Below are positions 1-8,109 of a stretch of 54,735 bases of DNA, piece after piece. Made by a program: the position numbers and the translations under genes. Every line of letters begins with the position of its first letter. Within the stretch, counting starts at the first letter, position 1. Under the pieces are notes generated by a model, which saw nothing but the letters and a program-made list of their open reading frames with translations, ran no database searches and had not been told where the DNA came from. Source of the stretch: Fidelibacterota bacterium (GTDB lineage: Bacteria; Fidelibacterota; UBA2242; JAOZSR01); the NCBI GenBank assembly GCA_029939575.1, contig JAOZSR010000010.1, forward strand, positions 5,329 to 60,063, read 5' to 3'.

Positions 1-2
1 TA

Positions 3-1916
3 CATAACAAAACAAAGTGGGGCTTCCAGTCGTTCATTATCGGCTTGATCCTGGTTCTGTTAATTTTGGGAAAACGCGGGTCAGATATGGAAAAATTTTG
101 TCCAATGGGTGGATTATTATCTTTGGGCAGTAAATTTTGGTTAGGTTCAATGTCTTGTACAATGGGGGCACAACAGGTTTTTATGGGAATCGCCTTACTT
201 GTCGGAGTTATAATATTCAGCAAATTGTTTTGTGGATATCTTTGTCCAATTGGAACAATTACTGAGTGGCTAAATAAACTTTATTCAAAATTTGGAAAAA
301 CAATCACCCTGAAGGGCTTATTGGATAGAATATTGAGGGTTGGCAAATATATTCTTTTGTTTTTTACAGCATATTATTCTATTACTTCCAGTGAATTATT
401 TTGTAAAAAATTTGATCCCTATTATGCCAGTGTAAGTGGTTTTGATCATGATGTCGTACTATGGGCGGGAATACTTACAATAATTGCAGTAATATTTTTA
501 TCAGTAATAATTCGCTTTTTCTGGTGTAAATATGTTTGTCCTTTAGGTGCAATAAGCAATCTGTTCCAAAATTCTATCATTATCATTCCTGTTATTTTAA
601 TATTTGTATTATTACGTGTTACAGGCGTTGATCTGGGAATTATCTGGCTAATCCTGGTCTTATGTATTATTGGCGCTGCTATTGAAGTTTTCCGGTTTAA
701 ATTTTTTACAATTTCTCCATTTAAAATCAAAGTTAATCAAAACACCTGTACTTCCTGTGGTCTATGTGATAAAAAATGTCCCCAGGGAATTGAAGTTTCA
801 AAGGTTGAAACGGTTACTCATCCGGATTGTAATTTATGTTTGGACTGTGTTAAAGCCTGCGAAACTAAAGATGCTATCTCTATATCCAATGCAAAATATA
901 ATTGGATTCCTCCTGTAGCAATTATAGTTCTATTTGCTTTGGGAATGATAGCGAGCAAACAATTTTCACTTACTACCCTATCTGAAAGATGGGATGGTTA
1001 TGAAAATGTCAGCAATATTAAAACATTCGAGATGGAAGGTTTAAAAAGCGTAAAGTGCTGGGGAAGTTCAAAAAGTTTACAAACAAAATTAATGCATTAT
1101 AAAGGAATTCATGGACTCGATACCTGGGTAAATCAATTTAAAATAAAAATCTATTACGATGGTGATCAATTAAATGAAAATGACATCAAAAAGGCTATGT
1201 TTAAACCATCAAAATATCGCTTAAGAAGTTATAAAAATGAGAAAATTCCTGAATCAGTTTCTGTTTTTGAAGTTCCGGTTGATGGGATTTTTGATACTTA
1301 TGATAATTATGATTTAATTTATATGTTAAAAAAACATAGTGCAATTTGTGGAATGGCTACTAATTTTGGTGAACCTGTAAATATTTCTGTTATTTTTAGA
1401 ACAGGAGAACTTACTCCTGCAGAAATTAGAAAAATCATTGAGCAGGATTCTTATGTAAAAAAGACTAAGGCTGGTGAAGAAGTTGTGAAAGTGAATTTTG
1501 AGTGTGCCAGTGAAGGAAAAATTCTGACCTCTATGACATATCATGAGTTTATAATAGATTTTTTCCAGGGATATGACATGAAATTCAATAAATATAATGA
1601 AAAAGATGTGACTTCATTAGCAATTTATGAAATTGGTTTACCTAATGCTGACAATTCTAATTTAAAGCGTAGATTGCCGTATCTTACAAGCCATATATCA
1701 CAAAATGATAATATTGTCAGATTAAGGACAAAATATATAGACAGGCCTGTTTTACAGATTTTCTTCGTAAAAGATAGTGTTTCTCAGAATGATATTTATG
1801 AAAAATTGATCAGTGAAAAATTAACAGTATCACTAAGAAATGGAGAAATTAAAGATTTTGACAATCCTTTCTCCTATGAAAAACCTGTAAAAATTACCAT
1901 GGCAGAAGTAAAATAA
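3..1916 (+). CDS. NapH/CcoG-like polyferredoxin membrane protein with long C-terminal tail (5' truncated)
   Basis: The reading frame is open to the window edge and encodes a hydrophobic stretch before the first possible start (TTG at 45), so the gene very probably begins outside the window. The N-terminal half has several membrane segments with the FCPMGG, CGYLCPIG and CKYVCPLG motifs typical of the NapH/NosR/CcoG (FixG) electron-transfer family. A 2x[4Fe-4S] ferredoxin domain follows (CTSCGLCDKKCP at about residue 235 counting from the TTG, then CNLCLDCVKAC). Such proteins pass electrons across the inner membrane to a periplasmic partner. After one more membrane helix comes a tail of about 300 residues that the family normally lacks. 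It contains blocks reminiscent of ferredoxin-like/HMA folds (around GSSKSLQTKL and GIFDTYDNYDLIYML) but without the CxxC metal site. The electron partner is unknown. A strong hairpin follows the stop codon. Confidence 0.8.
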   Translation, partial: HNKTKWGFQSFIIGLILVLLILGKRGSDMEKFCPMGGLLSLGSKFWLGSMSCTMGAQQVFMGIALLVGVIIFSKLFCGYLCPIGTITEWLNKLYSKFGKTITLKGLLDRILRVGKYILLFFTAYYSITSSELFCKKFDPYYASVSGFDHDVVLWAGILTIIAVIFLSVIIRFFWCKYVCPLGAISNLFQNSIIIIPVILIFVLLRVTGVDLGIIWLILVLCIIGAAIEVFRFKFFTISPFKIKVNQNTCTSCGLCDKKCPQGIEVSKVETVTHPDCNLCLDCVKACETKDAISISNAKYNWIPPVAIIVLFALGMIASKQFSLTTLSERWDGYENVSNIKTFEMEGLKSVKCWGSSKSLQTKLMHYKGIHGLDTWVNQFKIKIYYDGDQLNENDIKKAMFKPSKYRLRSYKNEKIPESVSVFEVPVDGIFDTYDNYDLIYMLKKHSAICGMATNFGEPVNISVIFRTGELTPAEIRKIIEQDSYVKKTKAGEEVVKVNFECASEGKILTSMTYHEFIIDFFQGYDMKFNKYNEKDVTSLAIYEIGLPNADNSNLKRRLPYLTSHISQNDNIVRLRTKYIDRPVLQIFFVKDSVSQNDIYEKLISEKLTVSLRNGEIKDFDNPFSYEKPVKITMAEVK

Positions 1917-1962
1917 CTTTCAAAATTGCCAATAACAAATAACCGATAAAAACAATATAAAA

Positions 1963-1992
1963 AAAAGAGGTGGAAAAAATTCCACCTCTTTT
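1963..1992. terminator. Bidirectional intrinsic terminator
   Basis: A perfect 13-bp stem (AAAAGAGGTGGAA with its complement) around a 4-nt loop lies between the convergent polyferredoxin and flagellin genes. T-runs follow on both strands, so it can end both transcripts. Confidence 0.85.
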
Positions 1993-2015
1993 AGTTTTTA
2001 TGGTTTTTGTACTAG

Positions 2016-2837
2016 TTAACCAACTAGAGAAAGCACAATCTGTGGTGAGGAATTTGCCTGGGCAAAGGACGATACCGCAGTCTGTTGCAATATCTGCAAC
2101 TTCATGACCTCCATCTGCTCCTTAGCAAAATCAGCATCCTCAATTGAACTTCTGACTGCCTCGGTATTTGTCGAAGCAACTGAAAGTGTTTGTTCTTTGG
2201 AAGATAACCTTACTTTCCATTCTCCTACATCCTGAATTTTTCCGGACAAATTATCAATAGCAGTATCAATGCTACTAATCGCAGCTGCTGCACTGGTAGT
2301 GGTTGTTAAATTAACCGTATTAATTGATAATGCTGCTGAATCAGCATCCTGGATAGAAACACTTAATTGATCTGAACTTCCTTCACCGGTTTGAAAACTA
2401 CCGCAGTATCCACCATCAATTAACTTATCTCCATTAAATGTAGTTTCGTCAACAATATCTTGAATTTCTGAAACCAGTGCAGAAACCTGGTCATTCAATG
2501 CACTTCTCTGTGAACTATTTAATGAATAATCAGCAGCCTGAGTGGCTTTCTCTTTTGCAGTCTGAAGAATATCCATAATGTTTTGATATCCGCCTTCAGC
2601 TACATTTAAAATGTTTTTCGCATTACTTACATTTTGTAAAGCAACGTCTAGACCTCTTTTACGTTTTTCCAGGCTCCTTGCTAAATGGTATCCAGCCGGG
2701 TCGTCTTCGGTTGAATTGATCTTTTTTCCTGTGGCAAGACGTAGTTGATGCTTACCCATTTTGTCGTTAATTCTATTCATCGATTGAAAAGAACTCATGG
2801 CCTGAATGTTTGCAGCAATCTTAGTTAAACCGCTCAT
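2016..2837 (-). CDS. Flagellin
   Basis: A 273-residue flagellin, the filament subunit exported through the flagellar type III apparatus. It has the conserved N-terminal D0/D1 region (LATGKKINSTEDDPAGYHLA, then LQNVSNAKNILNVAEGG) and the C-terminal D0/D1 helix ending in QILQQTAVSSFAQANSSPQI and a terminal LSLVG. The variable middle is short, so this is a compact flagellin. I chose the ATG at 2837 because a strong AAGGAGGT ribosome-binding site sits five bases upstream (2843-2850); a longer reading at 2864 would overlap that site. No other flagellar gene is in the window. A FliA-like promoter lies upstream. Confidence 0.93.
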   Translation of the reverse strand: MSGLTKIAANIQAMSSFQSMNRINDKMGKHQLRLATGKKINSTEDDPAGYHLARSLEKRKRGLDVALQNVSNAKNILNVAEGGYQNIMDILQTAKEKATQAADYSLNSSQRSALNDQVSALVSEIQDIVDETTFNGDKLIDGGYCGSFQTGEGSSDQLSVSIQDADSAALSINTVNLTTTTSAAAAISSIDTAIDNLSGKIQDVGEWKVRLSSKEQTLSVASTNTEAVRSSIEDADFAKEQMEVMKLQILQQTAVSSFAQANSSPQIVLSLVG

Positions 2838-3269
2838 GTGAAACCTCCTTGTTAAGTCGGGCAATCCCTGCCCTGTTTTTGGAACTCAAATTTAAAAAAC
2901 CTGTTATCAATATCGGTAGAGTTGCAACAAAAAATTAATTACAAATTAAAAAGACAACAGACCTGTTAAAAATCTGGAATTTTCGGGAAAAAATGATAAT
3001 ATCAGATAATTTATACCAGTAATCAAGAAAGCACGCAATAATTTACCAGGCAAGATCAACATTTTTCTTATGTTTATATAAATTAATTGTTTTATACATT
3101 TTTTTATAATATGTTAACTCGATTTTTTTTGAATAAGTTTATCCGGATTTCAAAATTAGTCAAAAATGATGATTCCAATTATATTTAAAAACCAGGAGAC
3201 CCTTTGAATTATTGTTATACCAAGAAAGACATTTTTGTTAGTTTTCCTCTTTTTAAGGAGTTGTAATTT
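2838..3269. other. Divergent intergenic region, flagellin / TauE-like gene
   Basis: This 432-bp AT-rich spacer separates the divergently transcribed flagellin and TauE/SafE-like genes and must hold both promoters. On the minus strand it carries the flagellin ribosome-binding site and the FliA-like promoter. On the plus strand an AAGGAG site precedes the ATG at 3270. I see no gene or RNA in the remaining stretch. Confidence 0.6.
2910..2937 (-). promoter_or_regulatory. Candidate sigma-28 (FliA)-like flagellin promoter
   Basis: Reading the minus strand, TAATTTTT is followed after 12 bases by ACCGATAT, resembling the FliA consensus TAAAGTTT-N11-GCCGATAA. The -10 part matches well; the -35 part is weaker and the spacer is one base long. 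It lies about 70 bases upstream of the flagellin start, a plausible leader length. Late flagellins are usually FliA-dependent, which supports the call; the site itself is inference. Confidence 0.4.
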
Positions 3270-4226
3270 ATGACTATAAGATCTAAAACAGCAGGGTTTT
3301 TAATCATCGGGTTAATCATAATTGGCATCATGGGCTTTGCTTTTGGAGGAGTAGAATCTGTCAAAGAAATCGAAAAAGCATCGGGTTTGGTTTGGTGGAT
3401 GTGGTTGGTTATCCTATTCCTTTTTACAATTGTACTGGGAATGATTGCTGTTGTTACCGGTATTGGTGGTGGTGTTTTATTTGTACCAATTGTTAGCGGA
3501 TTTTTCCCCTTTCATTTGGATTTTGTTCGTGGAACAGGATTGATGATAGCGTTGGCTGGTGCATTATCCGCCGGGCCGAAGTTATTGACAAAAGGATTGG
3601 CAAGTTTACGCTTAACTCTACCACTGGCTTTAATTGCTTCTGTTTTTTCTATACTTGGTGCTTTGGTTGGGTTATCATTACCAATAAATATTGTTCAAAT
3701 TGCTCTTGGTTCAACAATCATTATAGTGGTTTTCTTATTAATATTTCAAAAAAAATTAGAATATCCGGAAGTACTAAAAGCGGATTCTATTTCAAAAAAA
3801 TTAAAAATCAATGGCACCTATCTGGAAGAAAGTTCCGGACGACAAATTGATTGGAAAATCCATAGAACACCGGTCGCACTGATATTATTTATGTTAATTG
3901 GTTTTGTGGCCGGGTTATTTGGCCTTGGAGCCGGTTGGGCAAATGTCCCGGTATTAAATTTAATATTGGGTGCTCCATTAAAAATAGCAGTAGCAACCAG
4001 TATTTTTATTATTACTATAACAAATTCTACCGCTGCCTGGGTTTATCTTTCCAAAGGTGCAGTATTGCCATTGATTGCTATTCCTTCTATTGCCGGAATG
4101 ATGATAGGTACACGCATCGGTGCCCGAATTTTGTTAAAAACAAAACCCGAATCATTAAAATGGTTAGTAATCAGTATCCTGTTTTTTGCCGGCTTAAAAT
4201 CATTATTAAAGGGCTTGGGGATTTAA
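3270..4226 (+). CDS. TauE/SafE family (DUF81) transmembrane exporter
   Basis: A 318-residue inner-membrane protein with about eight hydrophobic helices and the two internal repeats of the TauE/SafE family, marked by VVTGIGGGVLFVPI in the first half and VAGLFGLGAGWANVPVLNL in the second. Family members move sulfite, sulfoacetate or other organosulfur anions, but substrates vary and cannot be read from sequence. A soluble insert between the halves (about residues 165-205) is charged. A good AAGGAG site supports the start. The next gene begins directly after the stop codon, so the two are co-translated and probably work together. Confidence 0.85.
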   Translation: MTIRSKTAGFLIIGLIIIGIMGFAFGGVESVKEIEKASGLVWWMWLVILFLFTIVLGMIAVVTGIGGGVLFVPIVSGFFPFHLDFVRGTGLMIALAGALSAGPKLLTKGLASLRLTLPLALIASVFSILGALVGLSLPINIVQIALGSTIIIVVFLLIFQKKLEYPEVLKADSISKKLKINGTYLEESSGRQIDWKIHRTPVALILFMLIGFVAGLFGLGAGWANVPVLNLILGAPLKIAVATSIFIITITNSTAAWVYLSKGAVLPLIAIPSIAGMMIGTRIGARILLKTKPESLKWLVISILFFAGLKSLLKGLGI

Positions 4227-4649
4227 ATGCTAAATACAGACAATATAAATCAATGTGAAGAACAATTAAAATATGCATCTATTTTGAATAAACTTGCTAT
4301 CCTTAGTTTTATTTTACTTGGGATTGGATTTTTTTTATATGTTTTTAATATAATTCCATCCCAGATTACTCCGTCTGATATTCAATATTTTTGGTCTAAG
4401 GGAAGAGATGATTTTATTACAAAAACCGGTCTTGAATCCGGATGGTCATGGATATTAAAATTAAATCAAGGCGATGCCATTGTTTTTCTTGGTCCTTATT
4501 TCCTGGCTATGGCAACATTAATTAGCTATTTATTCTCCTTGGTTCCGGCATTTATTTGTAAAAAGGATATTCCTTATTTATTAATTACTATTTTACAGAT
4601 TGTTGTTTTGATTTTTGCTATGACCGGATTTTTTTCTATAAATAACTAA
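4227..4649 (+). CDS. Small membrane protein, DUF1634-like partner of TauE
   Basis: A 140-residue protein with three clear membrane helices (about residues 22-42, 88-108 and 115-135) and a GWSWILKLNQGDAIVFLGP segment between the first two. Its ATG follows the TauE-like stop codon with no gap, which indicates translational coupling. Small three-helix proteins of the DUF1634 type are commonly encoded beside TauE/SafE exporters and this one matches in length and layout, but the family assignment rests on context and general shape. No function is known; a subunit or regulator of the exporter is the simplest idea. Confidence 0.55.
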   Translation: MLNTDNINQCEEQLKYASILNKLAILSFILLGIGFFLYVFNIIPSQITPSDIQYFWSKGRDDFITKTGLESGWSWILKLNQGDAIVFLGPYFLAMATLISYLFSLVPAFICKKDIPYLLITILQIVVLIFAMTGFFSINN

Positions 4650-4655
4650 TCTATT

Positions 4656-4670
4656 GGAGATTAAAAAATT
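4656..4670 (+). promoter_or_regulatory. Ribosome-binding site deciding a rare ATT start
   Basis: GGAGA at 4656-4660 sits seven bases upstream of an in-frame ATT at 4668. Beginning there adds a normal signal peptide to the following barrel protein, whereas the first in-frame ATG (4725) falls inside the hydrophobic core and has no ribosome-binding site. Confidence 0.6.
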
Positions 4671-5339
4671 TTAAAATTAAAAAAAAATACTACTGTTTTT
4701 TATCTATTTTTACTGGGTTTATTAATGACTGTTTCACTTCAGGCCGATATTGGACACTCAATAGTCAAATCTCCTAAACAGAAATTTTCCATGTCACTAT
4801 TAGGTGGTGGAAATGGCTCAATGGCCTATGGATTAGATGCCAAACAAAAAAATCTTAAACCGGGGTTTTCTACCGGTCTGGCCGGGACCCGGCTCATAAT
4901 GAACAATTTAAAACTTCGCACAGAAATTTTATATATTTCCAAAGGTAGCAGCCATAGAGAAAAAAACTACGATAATTATAATGGAGTGATGATTCATTCT
5001 TCATTGACATTACAATATATTGAAATTCCAATCATGATCCAATTCAAAGCAAAAATCAATCAATTACCTGACGCAATAATATATTTTGGACCTTATCTGG
5101 GAATATTGACAAAATCAACGACATCCTTAAAAATTGATGATAACATTCAATCTGATGCAGTTGATAGTATCCAAAAAATTGATAGTGGAATAATTCTGGG
5201 AAATTGTTACCAGATAAATGATTTTCTGAATTTGCATTTCCGATTAAGCGGAGGGTTACGGCGTTATATTGATGTGATCAATCCGCCGGATCTAAAAAAT
5301 ATATCTTTATCAATAATGTTAAGTCTGAAGATTTATTAG
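4668..5339 (+). CDS. Outer-membrane beta-barrel protein (PorT-like), ATT start
   Basis: Beginning at ATT 4668 the product is 224 residues: a basic N-region (LKLKKN), a hydrophobic core (FYLFLLGLLMTVSL) and an Ala-X cleavage region (LQADIG), then an alternating beta-rich body of the small outer-membrane-barrel type (PorT/OmpA-barrel-like). Recognisable strands include GFSTGLAGTRLIMN, LRTEILYISKGS, LQYIEIPIMIQF and IIYFGPYLGILT. An in-frame stop (TAA at 4662) precludes a longer reading. If the ATG at 4725 were used the protein would lose most of its signal peptide. Its stop codon overlaps that of the convergent TolC gene by three bases. Specific function unknown. Confidence 0.7.
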   Translation: MLKLKKNTTVFYLFLLGLLMTVSLQADIGHSIVKSPKQKFSMSLLGGGNGSMAYGLDAKQKNLKPGFSTGLAGTRLIMNNLKLRTEILYISKGSSHREKNYDNYNGVMIHSSLTLQYIEIPIMIQFKAKINQLPDAIIYFGPYLGILTKSTTSLKIDDNIQSDAVDSIQKIDSGIILGNCYQINDFLNLHFRLSGGLRRYIDVINPPDLKNISLSIMLSLKIY

Positions 5340-6817
5340 AGCGGTTTATCATTCTCATAATCATAAAATGTTTTACGATTCAAATCAGCAATTAATAATT
5401 TATAACTTATAAATGCTTCTAATTTACTAATATAGGCATTATTCAATCTGTTCCTGTTAAGAGCTAAGGATTGACTATCTATATCACCATTGGCAAATCG
5501 TTCCTGACTGATGTTAAAACTTTTTTCGGCCACAATTACATTTTTTTCCAGCAATTTTAATCTTTTTAGGCTACTTTTTAGATTATTAACTGTTTTTCGG
5601 ATATCTCTTACAACATTCACTTTTTCATTATTAATAGAATATTCCGCCTTTCTTAATCTGGCTTTCGCAGCCTCAACCCGCGAGCGGTTTACACCCCAAT
5701 CCCAAATTGGAATTGAAATATTTAATGAAACGCCTTTATTACCCGGCCGATTTTGTAATTCCTGCATTGTGTTACTAAAAAGAGTCGAGTATGCCACACC
5801 ACGATCGTTTTCGCCAACTCCAATAAAATCATAATATCCGGAGATGGAACCTGTAATCTGTCCATTGACTTTTGTTTTTCGAATATTAATCTCAGAAAGC
5901 GATTTATTAATTTCTCTTTCCCGGATTTCCAGCCTGTTTGCCAAACCTCTTTTAATAGCCTCTTCTATATTGACCTGAATAATTTTATAGGACATGTCTG
6001 AATTTATAACAATGGAGTCTTGTAAAGGAATCCCAAGTATTTGTTTGTAAATATCTTCCTGAGATCTGGCATTTGAAATTGCAATATCAAAATTATTTTG
6101 GGCTACACCCAGGTCGACTTCCATTTGAAGAGCCTCTACTTCTGCTATTACACCTGCTTTAAATTTATTCTGAGCCAAAGTAAACGCCTCTTGCTGATAA
6201 TCCATAGTTTGCTTGGCGATTTTTTTACTTTCATAGCAGGAAACCAGGGAATAAAAAGCGTTACTTACTTCATATTTCAGATCAAGTTGGGCACGGTCAA
6301 GTTGCTTGTTTGATAATTCAAAATATAATTTCGCTTCACGCAAAGATGTTTTGATTTCATTATAGGCATAAATCGCTTCAATAGGCTGCTGGAATCCTAG
6401 ACGAGTGTTTAATTGGGCTGAATTACGTTCCTTGTTAAAATCCTGAAGTGTATATATTCCGGAACTTAAGAAAAAATGGCCATCGGTTGGTAATGGCTGA
6501 CTGATTCTGATATCCGCTTCATATATTGATTGTTGGATCGGGGAATAGTAGACTCCCAGACTATCTTCAAATCTTCGCATGGTTTCTGTATAGTTTGGCA
6601 ATGTCATATCAAGATTAATATTTGTTTTAAAACGATTTGTTGCCACAGCAAGCTGATGTTTTGCTTCCAGAAGATTTTCTTTTAGAGTTTTCATTTTGTA
6701 ACTCTTTTCTAAAGCGATCTCCAGGCTTTTTTCCAAATCCAGGGTATGGATATTTTTTGCAAACACTAAATGAATGAGTAAAACAAATAGTACAAATAAT
6801 AGATTTTTACGAATCAT
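5336..6817 (-). CDS. TolC-family outer-membrane efflux protein
   Basis: A 493-residue outer-membrane channel subunit with a signal peptide (KNLLFVLFVLLIHLVFA) followed by the two long alpha-hairpin repeats of the TolC/OEP family. The typical opening LDLEKSLEIALEKSYKMK is present, and the second repeat includes NRLEIREREINKSLSEIN and SLNISIPIWDWG. Trimers form a duct across the outer membrane and periplasm. It is the last gene of a four-gene minus-strand operon with two adaptors and a MacB-like permease, so it probably serves that exporter; the gap to the permease gene is 19 bases. Confidence 0.9.
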   Translation of the reverse strand: MIRKNLLFVLFVLLIHLVFAKNIHTLDLEKSLEIALEKSYKMKTLKENLLEAKHQLAVATNRFKTNINLDMTLPNYTETMRRFEDSLGVYYSPIQQSIYEADIRISQPLPTDGHFFLSSGIYTLQDFNKERNSAQLNTRLGFQQPIEAIYAYNEIKTSLREAKLYFELSNKQLDRAQLDLKYEVSNAFYSLVSCYESKKIAKQTMDYQQEAFTLAQNKFKAGVIAEVEALQMEVDLGVAQNNFDIAISNARSQEDIYKQILGIPLQDSIVINSDMSYKIIQVNIEEAIKRGLANRLEIREREINKSLSEINIRKTKVNGQITGSISGYYDFIGVGENDRGVAYSTLFSNTMQELQNRPGNKGVSLNISIPIWDWGVNRSRVEAAKARLRKAEYSINNEKVNVVRDIRKTVNNLKSSLKRLKLLEKNVIVAEKSFNISQERFANGDIDSQSLALNRNRLNNAYISKLEAFISYKLLIADLNRKTFYDYENDKPL

Positions 6818-6836
6818 ACAAATTTCCTGTTATTAA

Positions 6837-8084
6837 TTATTCATATCTTAGGGCTTCAATAGGATCAAGATCCGCAGCTTTATTGGCTGGGAAATATCCA
6901 AATATTATTCCAATCATACTACTTACTCCAAAAGATAAAATCACCGACCAAAAAGAAACTGCTGTTTCCCAATCTGAGAAAATTGTCACAAAAAAGGATA
7001 ATAGATAGCCAATAAAAATTCCAATTAATCCTCCCGTTAAACTCAAAATCAACGCTTCTACTAAAAATTGATTTCGTATATCACTTTTAGTTGCTCCAAG
7101 TGAGCGTCGAATTCCGATTTCTCTGGTCCTCTCCAGAATTGAGGCAAGCATAATATTCATGATTCCAATTCCTCCGACTAAAAGGGATATTCCGGCGATA
7201 GCTCCCATAACAATATTAAAAATTTTCTGAGTTTCCTCACTTTGGCGAAGAAGTTGTTCGGGTATTATCAATTTATAATTTTTTTGTTGATTATGACGAC
7301 GAAATAAAATTTGATCAATAAAATCTGCACTTTTTACAACATGATCAGTGCTATTGACTTTTACAATTAACTGGTCGAGTTCACTTGCTCTTGGATCCCG
7401 TTCAAAACGGGTTGTAATAGTTTTTACCGGAGCAAATATATGATTGTTTAAATTTATTTCAGTATTTCCGGCTACACTGACAGGCTGGTATTCCAACACT
7501 CCCACAATTGTAAACCAAATATTATCTATCTTGATATGCTTACCAAGTGGGTCTTCAACTCTGAATAGGTTCTTCGCTACATTAGCTCCGATTACACAGA
7601 CCTTACGATAACTCTCATTATCAAGTTTGGAAAAGTAGCCTCCCTCTTTTAATCGAAGATTTGCCAATTTGAAATAAAGTGGCTCAGATCCAATTAAGGT
7701 TATTTCTTCAAAACGGGTTTTATAGTTTGCATCTGTATTAATTTCAACAACCGGTGCTCCAAAACTCACAGAAGGTAAAATATTAACTATAGCTTCCAGA
7801 TCGGAGTGGTTAAGTAAAACCGCTGATTGCCCTTCGTTTTCTTCCAGTTCTGCGATGTTGTGGACGATAATATTTTGCAAACCCAGTGATTGAATTTGGG
7901 ACATTGCCTTTCTACGAGCTCCCTCTCCAATAGCCAGCATAGAGATAACAGCAGCCACGCCAAAAATAATACCCAGCATAGTTAGAAAAGAACGAAGTTT
8001 ATGCTCTTTTAGTCCTTGTACGGAGATATTTAACTGTTCTGAAGTAATCAGGTTTAATTCACGGAATAGATTGAGATTTTTCAC
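6837..8084 (-). CDS. MacB-type ABC transporter permease (FtsX fold), no ATPase domain
   Basis: A 415-residue inner-membrane protein of the MacB permease type. One N-terminal helix (RSFLTMLGIIFGVAAVISML) is followed by a large periplasmic domain (about residues 55-280, MacB_PCD-like) and three C-terminal helices. The conserved ERTREIGIRRSLGATKSDI coupling motif precedes the third helix. Unlike MacB itself it lacks a fused nucleotide-binding domain, and no separate ATPase is encoded in this operon. Such mechanotransmission permeases work with HlyD-type adaptors and TolC to expel peptides, lipids or lipoproteins from the periplasm. Substrate unknown. Confidence 0.88.
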   Translation of the reverse strand: MKNLNLFRELNLITSEQLNISVQGLKEHKLRSFLTMLGIIFGVAAVISMLAIGEGARRKAMSQIQSLGLQNIIVHNIAELEENEGQSAVLLNHSDLEAIVNILPSVSFGAPVVEINTDANYKTRFEEITLIGSEPLYFKLANLRLKEGGYFSKLDNESYRKVCVIGANVAKNLFRVEDPLGKHIKIDNIWFTIVGVLEYQPVSVAGNTEINLNNHIFAPVKTITTRFERDPRASELDQLIVKVNSTDHVVKSADFIDQILFRRHNQQKNYKLIIPEQLLRQSEETQKIFNIVMGAIAGISLLVGGIGIMNIMLASILERTREIGIRRSLGATKSDIRNQFLVEALILSLTGGLIGIFIGYLLSFFVTIFSDWETAVSFWSVILSFGVSSMIGIIFGYFPANKAADLDPIEALRYE

Positions 8085-8109
8085 ATTATATCCAGATTAA
8101 TATTATAGA

